A stretch of 64,000 nt of DNA. Origin: Acinonyx jubatus. Lineage: Eukaryota; Chordata; Mammalia; Carnivora; Felidae. Location: contig NC_069389.1 of the NCBI RefSeq assembly GCF_027475565.1, positions 23,609,047 to 23,673,046 of the forward strand, written 5' to 3'. Below the pieces are notes generated by a model, which saw only the letters and a list, made by a program, of their open reading frames with translations, was not told the DNA's origin and made no database searches. The translations under genes and the position numbers were made by a program. This document shows, piece after piece, positions 44,880 through 56,100 of the stretch; the stretch's first letter is position 1; each line of letters starts with the position of its first letter.

Positions 44880-45599
44880 CGCTTGTTAGAGTGGCTAAAA
44901 TGAACAAATCAGGAGACTATAGATGCTGGCGAGGTTGTGGAGAAACAGGAACCCTCTTGCACTGTTGGAGGGAATGCAAACTGGTGCAGCCGCTCTGGAA
45001 AATAGTGTGGAGGTTCCTCAAAAAATTAAAAATAGATCTACCCTATGACCCAGCAATAGCACTGCTAGCAATTTACTTAAGGGATACAGGAGTGCAGATG
45101 CATAGGGGCACATGAACCCCAATGTTTATAGCAGCACTTTCAACAATAGCCGAATTATGAAAAGAGCCTAAATGTCCATCAACTGACGAATAGATAAAGA
45201 AGATGTGGTTTATATATACAATGGAATACTATGTGGCAATGAGAAGGAATGAAATCTGGCCATTTGTAGCAACGTGGATGGAACTGGAGGGTATTATGCT
45301 AAGTGAAATAAGTCAGGCAGAGAAAGACAGATACCATATGTATTCACTCATATGTGGATCCTGAGAAACTTAACAGAAGACCATGGGGGAAGGGAAGGGG
45401 GAAAAAGTTACAGAGAGAGAGGGAGGCAAACCATAAAAGACTCTTAAATACTGAGAACAAACTGAAGGTTGATGGAGGGTGGGGGGTAGAGGGGAAAGTG
45501 GGTGATGGGCATTGAGGAGGGCACCTGTTGGTATGGGAATCTGTTGTATGGAAACCAATTTGACAAAAAATTATATTTAATAAAAAAAATAGAATAATA
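44880..45599 (+). mobile_element. 720-bp 5'-truncated L1 with 17-bp TSD
   Basis: TSD taaaacagtggtttcca at 44863-44879 and taaaatagtggtttcca at 45600-45616, one mismatch. It starts within ORF2 just before the zinc-knuckle region and ends in a 3' UTR with 'aaccaatttgacaaaaaatt', the same type as 23099-24825, followed by an A-rich tail. Confidence 0.93.
44882..45115 (+). pseudogene. L1 ORF2 C-terminal fragment, about 78 codons
   Basis: Reads 'VRVAKMNKSGDYRCWRGC' with the zinc knuckle Cys-x3-Cys-x7-His-x4-Cys intact (RCWRGC ... LLHCWREC), then 'LVQPLWKIVWRFLKK' and stops early. The open stretch extends a few codons left into the target site. Confidence 0.85.
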
Positions 45600-45616
45600 T
45601 AAAATAGTGGTTTCCA

Positions 45617-46098
45617 ACATTTAGACTGTGTACTCCTGGATGGCCTTGAGTTATTTCTTTAATGACTGAATCCTAAAATCTCCACTATGTTAACTGGGGA
45701 GCCATGAACAAATTCAATGTGAACAAAAGTATGCACAATCAAAAAGTTCAGAAACAACTTCTATGGTGGACAATCAATCACTAGATAGGATTCTGAGCTC
45801 AAAAACATGATCTTTTTTTTTGTAACTCTGAAGTCCTATTCTCAAAATCCAAGCATGAAAGCGAAACATATCAAGGACATGATACCAAATGATTTTTTTC
45901 TTAGGATCCCAGGACAGGAATTTCTAAAGGAACATGGCAAACACAAAGGCTGGGTTGATGTGCCTGTGGATGCATAGTGGGCTAGATTGTTATTGTAGGT
46001 ATTCATTAAAATTGAGTTAATGGCCCAAAGATGCAATAGTACCTATAATAAAATCAGTGTATTTGCTTACAAGTACCTAAAAAATTGAATTGTGCCTT
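45617..46098. other. Unassigned sequence
   Basis: No repeat or gene recognised. Confidence 0.4.
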
Positions 46099-46272
46099 TG
46101 TCATGAGTTGAATTGTGTCTTCCTACAAAAAGATATGTTGAAGTCCTAACTTCCAATATCACAGAATGTGACCTTATTTGGAAATAGGGTCATTGATATA
46201 ATTAGTTAAGATGAGGTCACAATGGAGTAGGGCAGGGCCCTAATACAATATGATTGATGTCCTTTAAAGAAT

Positions 46273-46409
46273 AAAGCACTGTGGAAATAACCCAAATGTC
46301 CATCAATAGATAAACGGATAAAGAAGATGTTATATATATATATAATATATATTATATATATAATATATATATAATATATATATATAAAATAGAGTCATAT
46401 ATGTATCTA

Positions 46410-46452
<43 letters not shown>

Positions 46453-46864
46453 ATAATGGAATCAATCTATATAATGGAATATTACTAAGCCATGAAAAAG
46501 AATGAAATCTTTCCATTTGCAACAACATGGATGGATCTAGAGGGTATAATACTAAGTGAATTAGCCAGCCAGAGAAAGACAAATACCATGTTCTTTCACT
46601 TATATGTAGAATTTAAAAAACAAGACAAACGAACAAAGAAAAAAGAGACAAACGCAAAACCAGACTCTTTAAATATAGAAAACTGGTAGTTGCCAGAGGG
46701 GAAGTGGGGAGGTGATATGTGAAACTGGTAAAGATAATGAAGAGCACATTTATTGTGATGAGCACTGAGTAGTGTATAAAATTCTTGAATCGCTATATTG
46801 TAAACCTGAAACTAGTATAACACTGTATGTTAATTATACTGAAACAAAAATAAAATTTAAAAAA
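46273..46864 (+). mobile_element. 5'-truncated old L1 inside the MLT1 LTR
   Basis: From 'ggaaataacccaaatgtcc' through 'tttccatttgcaacaac', 'gagggtataatactaag' and 'tggtagttgccagagggg' to a 3' end with 'cactgtatgttaattat' and an A-rich tail. It contains (TA)n and (TATC)n tracts. A short 'ttaaagaa'/'ttaaaaaa' similarity at the edges may be a decayed TSD. Confidence 0.85.
46330..46455. repeat. (TA)n plus (TATC)n compound microsatellite inside L1
   Basis: An interrupted TA tract (46330-46387) is followed by about ten TATC units (46412-46452). The right flank 'tctatataatggaat' occurs twice (about 46447-46461 and 46467-46481), so a slippage event also duplicated the L1 sequence next to the tract. 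Confidence 0.93.
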
Positions 46865-47145
46865 GACAGCTATGTGAAGACAGATAGATACACAGGGAGA
46901 ATCCCATGTGACAACAAAGGCAGAGACTGGAGTTTTGCAAGCCAAAGAATGCCAAGGACTGCAAGCAGCCAGCAGGAGGTAGGGAGAGGCAAGCAAGGAT
47001 TACCCTCTGCAGGTTCAGAGGAAGCATGGCCCTGTCAACATCTGGATTTCAGACTTGTAGTCTCCAGAACTGTGAGAAAATCAATTTATGGTATTCTAAG
47101 CCAGTGTGTGGTACTCTGTTACGGCAGGCCTGGGAAACTAACGCA

Positions 47146-47482
47146 CCCTCCTAGGTTGCAGGAGAAGAGGTCTTTGAAGACCCCACTCTAAGCACCTTAG
47201 CATGTCTTCCAGATCGTCCACACAATGTGAGCCTCTAAGACAATGAAAAATTTAGGGAAGTTATTTTCAAAAAATCATTATTTTCTAGGTGGTCTCACCT
47301 TGCCTAACTCTTCTGATCTCTCACTTTATGCTTCAAAAATTCCTCTTTACCTCTGGGTCCTGAACATGTGGTGTTCCTTCGTACTTTTCACTTTTGTGAT
47401 ATTGATACGTTTAAGTGAAATGCTCTTCCTCTGCACTCACCTGGGTCTCCCTTCCATAATCCTGCCCCCAAATAGTCTTTTA
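47146..47482. other. Unassigned sequence
   Basis: No repeat recognised; an 88-codon plus-strand open stretch at 47243-47509 runs into the SINE and has no motif. Confidence 0.4.
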
Positions 47483-47698
47483 TTTTTAAGTGTATTTATT
47501 TACTTTTAGGGGGAGGGAGGGAGTGAGAGAGAGCATGTGCTTGAGCACCAGAGGGGCAGAGAAAGAGGGAAAGAATCCTAAGGAGGCTCCGCGCTACCAG
47601 CACAAAGCCTGACACAGGTCTTGATGTCAGGAAACATGAGATTATGACCTGAACCAAAATCAAGAGTCGGAAGTTTAACTGAGCCACCCAGGTGCCCC
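47483..47698 (-). mobile_element. tRNA-Lys SINE
   Basis: Minus strand: 'gtgtatttatttactttta' tail side, GA-rich run, 'aaggaggctccgcgctacc', 'gagattatgacctgaacc', 'aaaatcaagagtcgg' and ending 'gagccacccaggtgcccc'. The 'caagagtcgg' segment marks the older subfamily. No clear TSD. Confidence 0.88.
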
Positions 47699-47799
47699 AA
47701 ATCTTACTTTAAGTGTCATTTCTTCATATTATTTGTTGAATATGTAAATGAATAAATTCTACCAAAATATTTGAGACTTACATAGAATGCCTTATAGTA

Positions 47800-48565
47800 T
47801 AAATGATCACTCTGATCTAATAAAATTAGAAATAAATCATAAGGTAACTGAAATATTTAATCAGTTTTTTTAAAGGAAAGCAAAAACTGAAATTAAAAAG
47901 CTATCTAAAAGGCAAACAAAAGGAAAACACTCCTTATGAAAGTAAATGGGAGACATCAAAAGTTGTACAGGAGATTAGATAAAGATACAGATATATAGAT
48001 TACAACTATTTATATCCTTAAATGCTTTAGCTATTATCGAAGAAAGAATTTTTGAAGGAACTATTAATACTCACGGAGAAAATTAAAGGCAAGAGGAAAC
48101 ACAAGAAATGAGAAAAAATAAATTAATATGGGTAAAATGTAGTTAAGAGCTTAAATTAATTAAATTAAAAACTCAAAAGTTATGAATAAAGAGATTCAAA
48201 AAAGCAGATTATTTGCAAAGATTTTTAAAAGTCTTACAAGTCTGAGTCAGAAAAAATACAAAGCCATTATATGTAAAATTAGAAATGACAATTGTGAAAT
48301 AACTAACAGACATAAGTGATTTCAACAATTATAACTTTATTACACATGTAATTCTATGTCACCAAATTTGAAAATCTAGGGGAATTACAGGATACCTAAC
48401 AAAATTTAAGGTCGAACATCTAAATAAACTTATTACTACCAACGTAATTGGAAATATGACTTAAAATCTATCATTAAAAAGGACATTCAGGCAAGTTGAT
48501 TTTACACCTGATTCTAAACTTCTGAAGAATAGATCATTTCAAAGTTTTTAAAAATATTCTGATAT
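47800..48565 (+). mobile_element. Very old L1M ORF2 fragment
   Basis: A-rich, diverged text in the L1 ORF2 order: 'tgaaattaaaaagctatc', 'gtaaaattagaaatgaca' (for 'aaaattagagatgaaaa'), 'tttgaaaatctaggggaa' and 'acctgattctaaacttctg'. No frame survives. Assignment rests on weak but ordered similarity. Confidence 0.5.
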
Positions 48566-48567
48566 TT

Positions 48568-48665
48568 GGGACACCTGGCTGGCTTGGTAGGTAGGGCCTG
48601 TGACTTTTGTTCTCTGGGTCATGCGTTAAGGCCCCACATTGGGCATAGAGATTACTTTTAAAAAA
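48568..48665 (+). mobile_element. Short-form carnivore tRNA SINE
   Basis: 'gggacacctggctggcttgg', then 'tgtgacttttgttctctggg' and 'ggccccacattgggcatag' followed by 'agattacttttaaaaaa'. The 'tagagattactta' end directly after the B box is the short carnivore SINE form, which lacks the CT-rich body. Confidence 0.75.
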
Positions 48666-48839
48666 TCCAGTATTTAGGGAGGGAAATCTCAAATTTAATT
48701 TATTTGACCCATATAAGTTTGATAGCAGTATCTTTTAAAGATGGTGCAAAAATATAGAATACAAATGCTACAACTCTGAAGAAAAGAATAACATTTTAAA
48801 AATGAGTGTGTAAAAAGAATAATATGTTATGATCACATA

Positions 48840-50400
48840 GGGTTTGTTCCACTAATCTGGTAATTATTTATCTTTATAATATGATTTAATTTCTGGAAAG
48901 GTAAATCTCATTTCCCTGCTATTCTTTTTTCAAAATTACCATAACTTTCCATGAACTTTTATAAGTTCACAAAGGATTAGAATCAATTTGTCATATCCCC
49001 CCAAATTTTCTACTTGAAGTTTGAACGGCATTCCATAAAATGTAAATATTAATTCGGCTTTTACAATGTTGCTTTATCATTCATTAACCTAGTATATTTT
49101 TCTATTTATTCATACCTGCTCTTGTATTCTATTTAGGAGAGGTCTAATATTTTCTCTATAAATGTGCTGTGAATTCTTTGTTAGATTAATTGATAGTTAC
49201 ATTTTGAATCCTATTGCTCATGTATCCTAGTTTTGATTATATTTTATAGGTGGATGTTGGTGTTTTACAGGAATGCTTTACCCATATTATTTGAAAAACG
49301 TGACAAACTTATCTCTTTCAAATCTTTATAAGTGTATTTTTGGTCTTACTCAGTTGGCAAGAGGTCATATATAAGTGGCATCCTTGACTTAATGACCACA
49401 ATAGAGGGGATGCATCTTACCATAATTCATTAAATGTAATAGTTGCTGTTGATTTGAGGGGTTACTACCCATTAGCTATAATCTAGTTAAGCAATAACCT
49501 TCATGTTCTCATTTTCTTTTTTTATAAAAATGTATTGGATTTATCAAATGCTTTGCCTCCATATATCGAAAATTTCATGCCATTTTCCCCCTTTAGTTCA
49601 AAAGGTGTTTAATACCTAAGCGAGTTCTTCTGACTGAATACAATACAATCTCTACTTATTTATGACATACGTTTTTGAACCATTGTTAGATTCAAATGCC
49701 AATATCGTGTAGGATTTTTCCAAATGTGTTCATAATTAAAATCAGCCAATAACGGGTTTTTTGTACCCTGTTTTTTCTTTGAATTGAGCAGTGTTTTTTC
49801 TTTCTTTGTATTATATGAAATAAGATTATGTACTTCCTGAAATTTTGATAGAACTCACAAGTAAATTCATCTAGATTGGAGGTTTTAGGGAAAAGGGATC
49901 ATAAGTGAACATAAGGGCAGAAGTAGATAAATATTTCCATTTTTTATGGACTTCTGCTCCATGCCTATTTTCTACATTTCATCAGATCTTCAAATATATT
50001 TGCTTATGATTGTTTATAACATTTTTCAATGATTTCAATGTCTTATATAGCTTCAGTTATTTTCCAGTTTTATTCTATATGTGCTGCTTATTTACATATT
50101 TGCTTATTTTTATTGATATCATTTAAGACTTGTCTATCTTCTTAATCTTTTCAGAGAGCCAGCCTTTTGGTTTTTGCTCTCATTTTCACTGCTTTTTGTT
50201 TCTGAAATTCATTCACTTCTGCCTTAATTTTTTATTTCATTTCTTTTTTTAATTTTTATTTTCCAGCTTCTTGAGTTAAATGCTTAGCTCATTCATTAAA
50301 ATTCTTTTGTTTTCTGATACATATATTTAAATAAATCGATATATATATTTCTTTACTAAAGGGGTTATGCAGTTTCTCTAAAAGATGACACATTTAAAGG
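48840..50400 (-). mobile_element. Very old L1M ORF2 fragment, 1.5 kb
   Basis: Reverse complement of the L1 reverse transcriptase region: 'gtggcatccttgacttaatg' (for 'gtggcatccttgtcttgtt'), 'gatttatcaaatgctttgcc', 'ttgatagaactcacaagtaa' (for 'ggtagaattcaccagtgaa'), 'ttcagagagccagcctttt' (for 'tcaaagaaccagctctt'). The co-linear anchors over 1.4 kb make the assignment good despite strong divergence. No reading frame survives. Confidence 0.78.
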
Positions 50401-50410
50401 CTGTAAAATT

Positions 50411-50433
50411 GTGTGTGTGTGTGTGTGTATAGT

Positions 50434-50468
<35 letters not shown>
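50411..50468. repeat. (GT)n microsatellite
   Basis: Two GT runs separated by 'atagtgtgtat', about 58 bp in all, located between old L1 sequence and a SINE. Confidence 0.95.
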
Positions 50469-50471
<3 letters not shown>

Positions 50472-50530
50472 CAGTTCAAGCTTAATAATGATGTTTATCA
50501 ATTGGCCTTTTGTTGCTCACTGTTTTTTTT

Positions 50531-50731
50531 TCTTAAAGTTTATTTATTTATTTTAGAGAGAGAGAGAGCATGAGCCAAGACGGGGAGAGAGAGAGGGAGG
50601 GGGGAATCCCAAGCAGGCTCCACACTGTAGGACAGAGCCTGACGCAGGGCTGGATCTCAGGAACCATGAGATCAGGACCTGAGCCAAAATCAAGAGTTGG
50701 ATGCGTAACCAACTGAGCCACCCAGGTGCCC
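50531..50731 (-). mobile_element. tRNA-Lys SINE
   Basis: Minus strand: 'aaagtttatttatttattt', GA-rich run, 'aagcaggctccacactgta', 'gaaccatgagatcagg', 'aaaatcaagagttgg' and ending 'gagccacccaggtgccc'. TSD not resolved. Confidence 0.92.
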
Positions 50732-51366
50732 TGCCCATCCATTTCTGAAGTTGCTTCATATCTAGGGTTTCCTTCTTCTAGATAAAATAAGTAGCTAAGC
50801 ATACTCTCTCCTCCCTCTGCTCTCCTCCTACCTTAGCACCCTTCCTACAGTCTTTTTGGGGCTTCCCAATACACTTTGAAAACATCCGCAAGATCAAAAT
50901 TATTTTCACAATAACACTAAGTATTCATTTGCTTTTTTCACTCTGCTTCTTTCATGAGTACACAGTGGATTTTTACAGAACTCACGTCTGTTGTATCACA
51001 ACAGACTAAATGAAGAAGCACAGATGAGAATCTAGCTGTTTCCTAAAAATGTACACGTTAAAGAGATTTGCAAAAACATAAAACAATGCCAATCCCAAAT
51101 TAGTTTTGTTTTAGAATTTTTTCATAAAAGATCTGCCATTTATGTTAATGTGCAATGAATTTATTATTGTTCATTTTAATAATTAAATAGTTTACATTTT
51201 TGTTTCAATTTTTAACATGTTAAATATTGATGGACATAACCCACATAAACAAAAAATCTTTGGCATGCTTAGCAATTTTTAAGAATGTAAATGAGTACTG
51301 TGGTCAAAATAGTTGAGAACTGCTGGGTTAGAATTTCATTTCTAGGTGTTTGAGAAATACAGTTTA
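50732..51366. other. Unassigned sequence
   Basis: No repeat or gene recognised. Confidence 0.4.
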
Positions 51367-51381
51367 AAAATTATCCTTGCA

Positions 51382-51576
51382 GGGGTGCCTGGGAGGCTCA
51401 GTCGGTTAAGTCTCCGACTTCGGCTCAGGTCATGATCTCGTGGTTCCTGAGTTCGAGCTCTGCGTAGGGCTGGGAGCCTGGAGCCTTCTTCAGATTCTGT
51501 ATCTCCCTGTCTGCCCCTCCCCGCTTGCACTCTGTCATTCTCTCCCTCAAAATAAATAAACATTTTTTAAAAATTT
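51382..51576 (+). mobile_element. Feliform SINE with perfect 15-bp TSD
   Basis: 'ggggtgcctgggaggctcag', 'gacttcggctcaggtcatg', 'gagttcgagctctgcg', 'ggagcctggagccttcttc', 'aaaataaataaac' tail. The 'gctctgtgctgacag' part is shortened to 'gctgggagcctgg'. TSD aaaattatccttgca at 51367-51381 and 51577-51591. Confidence 0.95.
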
Positions 51577-51591
51577 AAAATTATCCTTGCA

Positions 51592-52142
51592 AATAGCAAT
51601 AAGCCAAACCAACTTATTCACTTCCAATCACACTGGTCATTTCTTTTTTCATGGAAATGCTTCCTTCAGCAGCACTTTGAAATCCTGTGTCTGAGTAAGT
51701 CAGTGTTATGAGCATTTTATTCCTAAGATTCTTTTTTACATTTTCATATTTATATGATATGTTAGTAGAAGTGAAATTCTAAGCTCAAGTCTTTTCTTGA
51801 ACTCTTTTATTGTCTCCTTTCACCTAACATTTCTCTTGTGAGGTTGACATCAGTTCTTGATCCTTTAAAAATTTACATCATGCAAATTAGAACTGAAAAA
51901 AATGATCTTAATATTGTGAAAATAGAAAATATTTATGTAAGCATAGAAGACAGAAAGGATGCACAAAATTATTATAAGTTTTTATCTTTAGTTGGTATGA
52001 GTGTATGGATTTTCATATTTTCTTAAGTTTTCTGTATTTCAAAGTTTACACAATGAACATATATCTCTTTTATAAGAGCAAAAGAAAGTTTCTCTACAAC
52101 CTTCCTGAACAAGAGGAAAAAAGGGAAAGGGATAAATAAGCA
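51592..52142. other. Unassigned sequence
   Basis: No repeat or gene recognised; a 62-codon plus-strand open stretch at 51838-52026 has no motif. Confidence 0.4.
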
Positions 52143-52255
52143 TTATTTATTGGGGAGCTACAATATGTTATGTGCTCTGTACATACCAAATCCTTTGAAA
52201 TTTTACATCCTTTGATCATCACATGAAGATTGTGAAACAGTTACTGTTAAGCAAC
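52143..52255 (+). repeat. MIR SINE fragment
   Basis: 'tattggggagctacaatatg' (for 'tattgagcacctactatg'), 'tgtgctctgtacatacc', 'cctttgatcatcacatg' and 'tgtgaaacagttactgtt' follow the MIRb central and 3' order. Confidence 0.7.
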
Positions 52256-53004
52256 ATTGCTGTCATTTCCTATACTTGGGATTTTGTAGGCTTTTGACCC
52301 AAGTTATGTATTTTGCCTTTTACCCACAAAATTAAAATGGCCTAATTTTGGATAATTTTTTTAAAGTTTTTTTTTGAAACAATTATTGTGATGGTGATAC
52401 CTTTAGAGTTTTTGTTTCCTACTTGGCAGTTTTCTTAATGTGACAGTATTGTTTCCATTGAGTCACAATAATGTATATTCATGTCCCCAAAAACAGAAGT
52501 TTTAAAACACTTTGAAAATGACAAGGATAGAACTGCTTAACATCATTTTGTGCTCCTAAACATATAACTGTCATTGTCAATATCCCCACAAATGTAAATA
52601 GAAATTTATGAAATAGGAAAAAAATTCATTCTTTTTAAACGCAGGAATGAATAACAAAACAGAGGGGATGTAAAGCCCTCAATCTGCATTTATGGCCCAT
52701 ATTTATGTTCATTTATATATAGGATCATAAGATTGACAAAGAAAAGTGATTACAGCAGCAAAAATGCAGAGAAAACTTCTCACATGTGAAAGCAAACTTA
52801 GGAAATTAGCAGCTGTAAGACAAGTGAAGGTTGGTAAAATCTTGAAGAGCAATCTTTACATGATAATTAGGCAGTGAAATACATACGGAAGAGGAATAAA
52901 ATCAAAAATAAATTCTCTCAACTGTCAATGTATATTGCACATTACTAAAGAAAGAACTGAGAAAAGAATAATTTCTTGGAGTAAAATTGAGCAGCCTTAA
53001 ATCC
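52256..53004. other. Unassigned sequence
   Basis: No repeat or gene recognised. Confidence 0.4.
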
Positions 53005-53115
53005 AGAACTCCTATTCTATTCCTGCTATGAACCTGAGTCATTGTTTTATGGCAGGCAAGTAAGTCATTTTGCTTCTTTTTGCCTCAAATTACTCATCTA
53101 TAAAAAGGTATACTT
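53005..53115 (+). repeat. MIR SINE fragment
   Basis: 'ggcaggcaagtaagtcattt' and 'gcctcaaattactcatctat' with 'aaaaaggtat' correspond to the MIR core ('gggcaagtcacttaacc', 'gcctcagtttcctcatctg'). Confidence 0.6.
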
Positions 53116-53639
53116 TGAGCATTCTTATAGACCATCCCATCACACGTCTTCTTTATTCACTGAATGCTGGATATCAAACCAGAAAGCAAATTTAGGAATT
53201 AATTCAGAAATACAAAATCTGACTCCAAAACACAAAAATAAAGATGGAACATAACAAACAAGCTAGCTTGTTTATTTAGTTGTATATTTCATTTTAGTTC
53301 TTGGATATGACCGACATAACCTTTAAAAAAGTATTACTTGCTGTAGTTCAGTTTTAATATAACCTATGTTGAATCTAGATTATAGATACAGAGAGAGCCC
53401 ACAGTATCATCATCCTACCCTGAGGAAAATTATTATATATTGACTACTAATGAATTTTTGATTTAGTTTTTGCCGTTATTATTTTACAAACAGTAACAAA
53501 CACCATTCTAGAACATGTCACACTGAGCTTTTTTTTTTTTTCAATTTGAGCTTTTTATAAATGGGGAAGAAAAGATTTTTAATGTAATGGAAATAAGCTT
53601 TCATTTAAGAAAAGAAATTTAAAATTATAACTACAACAA

Positions 53640-53905
53640 GACATCACATTACATCTGTTATTAGTACTGCTATTATTAAAAAAAAAAAAGGTGTTGGCGA
53701 GGTTGTGGAGAAACTGGAACCTTTGTATACTGTTGGTGGGAATGTAAAGTGATGCAGCCTGTATAGAAGACAGTATGGAGATTCATTAAAAAATCAAATA
53801 CAGATAACCATTTCACAACATATGGAAGTCAAGTCACTATGCTGTACACCTTAACCTTTTATAATGGTGTATGTCAATTACATCTCAATAAAGTTGAAAG
53901 GGGAA
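53640..53905 (+). mobile_element. Old L1M fragment with internal deletion
   Basis: 'gtgttggcgaggttgtggag', 'ctgttggtgggaatgtaaa', 'gaagacagtatggagattc', then a jump to 3' end text 'atgctgtacacc' and 'tcaattacatctcaataaa'. The stretch from the ORF2 end to the late 3' UTR is missing. Confidence 0.8.
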
Positions 53906-54089
53906 AAAGGACATTTCAAATTCTCTTTTAGAAAATAAAATGCATGGAAGAAGAGAGAAGGTGAAAGAACCTAGAAATAGCCACTAAACACAATGTGCAC
54001 ACTTTTTTGGATTCTCATTCAAACAACACACAAAAGAAAGTCATTTACAGCCTTTGTGTTGGATTGATTGCGATAATAAAGCCAATCAG

Positions 54090-54617
54090 TCGTTTTCCTG
54101 ATTTCAAAAAAATTAAAAATAGAAATGCCATATGATCCAGCAATCGTACTTCTGAGTATATATGCCCAAAAGAATATATATATTCAATTCTATATGTATA
54201 AATATATATACGTAGTATAGTCAGATAGATAGATAGATAGTAGAATATTATTCAACCTTTAAAAAAAGAAGAAAATCCTGCCATAGGAGAGAATATAGAT
54301 GAACTAGAAAGATGCTGTGCTAAGTGAAATAAGCAAGAAGGACAAATACTGCATGATTCCATTTATATGCGATATCTAAAAAAACCAAAGTCATAAAAGC
54401 AGAGAGTAGAATGATGGTAGCCAGGGGCCATGGTCTGAGAAGATAAAGGGGAGTTGTTCAATGGGTTTAAAGTTTCAATTATACAAGATGAATGAGTTAC
54501 CAGAGATCTGCTGTACAACATTGTGCCTAGAGTTAACAATAGTGTATTTTACACCTAAAAATTTATTAAGAGGATAGATACCATGCTAAGCATTTTTGCC
54601 ACAATAAAAAAAATAAG
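54090..54617 (+). mobile_element. Old L1M 5'-truncated copy
   Basis: 'atgccatatgatccagcaat', 'tgtgctaagtgaaataagc', 'gatggtagccaggggcc', 'gagttaccagagatctgctg', then an A-rich end. A (GATA)n tract (54223-54240) lies at the recurrent internal site before 'agaatattattca'. Confidence 0.8.
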
Positions 54618-54924
54618 CTGTAAGGAATTATTGCATGGAATTGTTAAATATTGAAAGAATAAATAATGGGAAAAAAAGTGAAATTGCTTCTAGATTTATT
54701 CTCCACAATCCCATTGTCAGGAAGACGGCAATGGCCAGAGCATACTTGGATATAACAACTAAGGATGACAGAACCTCCTGGATAGCCCTAGATCACTCAC
54801 TTCCAAATGATTCTTTGTGAAAAATTCAACATGTGGTCTCTGTATGAAAAAAAAAATCCATAGGGAATTAACTACATCAAAGAGGCAATGCTGAATCGTG
54901 AAAGGATAATTGAAGAGTTACAAA

Positions 54925-55045
54925 GTTTGATTTCATCATTAATCTGCTGCTGAATAGTTATGAGACAAATCTACTCACATCTGTAAACTTCTGGTTCCTT
55001 GTGTGTACAATGAAAGCATTGGACAAGGTTGGTTGTTAGCAATTT
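54925..55045 (+). repeat. MIR-like remnant (weak)
   Basis: 'ctgctgctgaatagttatg', 'agacaaatctactcacatct' and 'acttctggttccttgtgtgt' with 'acaatgaaag' loosely follow the MIR core. Low-confidence similarity. Confidence 0.35.
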
Positions 55046-56001
55046 GTGCTCAAAGACTATTTGGGGTAACAAAGAATTTCCCTAAAACATCAAAGGGAGA
55101 GAGCATGGGAATTCAAAACTGCAAGAATAAGACTTCAAGTAGACCAACTTTCACTTGTCCAATATATTATATTGGTACTCAGTTAAACTACTTTTAAATC
55201 CTGTGAGGTATTACTACTAAAAGGCAATTACTTCCAAGATACTGAAATTTATAATTATGAATTTCTTAGAAAATTAAGAATAATAGTATACTACTATATA
55301 CCAATAATAATAAACAATGTGTATAAGAGTTATTTCTGAACACTGTAGTCTCATGCATATCCCTACATCTGTTAGGATATTTTATCTGTAATCAACAATA
55401 CAGAATTTATTTACTCAATTAGCTAGGCGTCCAGAGTTGGTAAGGAAGAAGGTAACACTTTCAGTAATGTAACCATGAGAGGTGGACTCATTGAGAAGTT
55501 AATAAAGCTTAAGCTTTAGAGGAAATCACTGGTATGGACCCCTTTTACAACCCTTCACCTAATTTTGTACACATATTATTAAATTAATTTTCTTAACGAG
55601 ACCCCACTCCCCCATAAAATGGTAAATCTATAGGCCCCAGAAAACCTGGATCAATGCCTAATTCTGACATAATCTCCCAGCAAGTCTCCTAGCAGTATAT
55701 TCCTGATGAGGCCGGCTTTGTTCACTGGACAGCTTGTTTCTGGATTACAAAATGGCTTCCAACAGCTAATCTGGTAACATGACTTCTTATTTACTTGGAG
55801 GCATTCACTTCCATGCATTGTGTACTTCAGACAAAGTAGGGAATATGTTCTTCCTTTTGTAATGATGAACTATGTCCCCAGTTTCTAGGATGATGTCACA
55901 TGCCAACCGACTTAGCCTGGATTTCATAACCAACTTACTGGAAGAGAAAAGGATGTTTCTCAATAGGCTCAAACAAATATGAACCCACCTCTAGAAATGG
56001 A
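55046..56001. other. Unassigned sequence, possibly an eroded LTR to its right
   Basis: No firm family. From about 55440 to 56290 the text ('ttgtacacatattatta', 'ccaatgacatatgagaaaat', 'gaaggaacatttctcag') resembles mammalian ERV LTR sequence, and it contains the tandem duplication at 56002-56100, but I cannot define ends. Confidence 0.35.
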
Positions 56002-56100
56002 GTTGGAGTTGTCTCACCTAGTGAGACGTGGATTACGTAGGAGGACATGATGAGGTTGGAGTTGGCTTACCCAGTAGGACATTGGCTACATAGGAGGGGG
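56002..56100. repeat. Two-copy tandem duplication, unit 53 bp
   Basis: Copy 1 at 56002-56054 and copy 2 from 56055: 'gttggagttgtctcacctag' / 'gttggagttggcttacccag', 'acgtggattacgtaggagg' / 'cattggctacataggagg'. Internal duplications of this kind are common in ERV LTR U3 regions, which fits the weak LTR reading of this interval. Confidence 0.75.

Larger units (their letters stand above)
46099..47145 (+). repeat. MLT1-type MaLR LTR split by an L1
   Basis: Left half 46099-46272 starts 'tgtcatgagttgaattgtg', then 'aagatatgttgaagtccta', 'gaatgtgaccttatttgg', 'gggccctaatacaatatg'. Right half 46865-47145 has 'gccaaagaatgccaagg', 'tccagaactgtgagaaaat', 'gtgtgtggtactctgttac' and ends 'aaactaacgca'. 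The halves are co-linear and the LTR has TG...CA ends. The interior is an L1 insertion. Confidence 0.82.

Noticed and set aside
46330..46455. CRISPR-like regular repeats
   Set aside because: These are tetranucleotide and dinucleotide microsatellites without spacers, in a mammalian genome; no array structure exists anywhere in the window.
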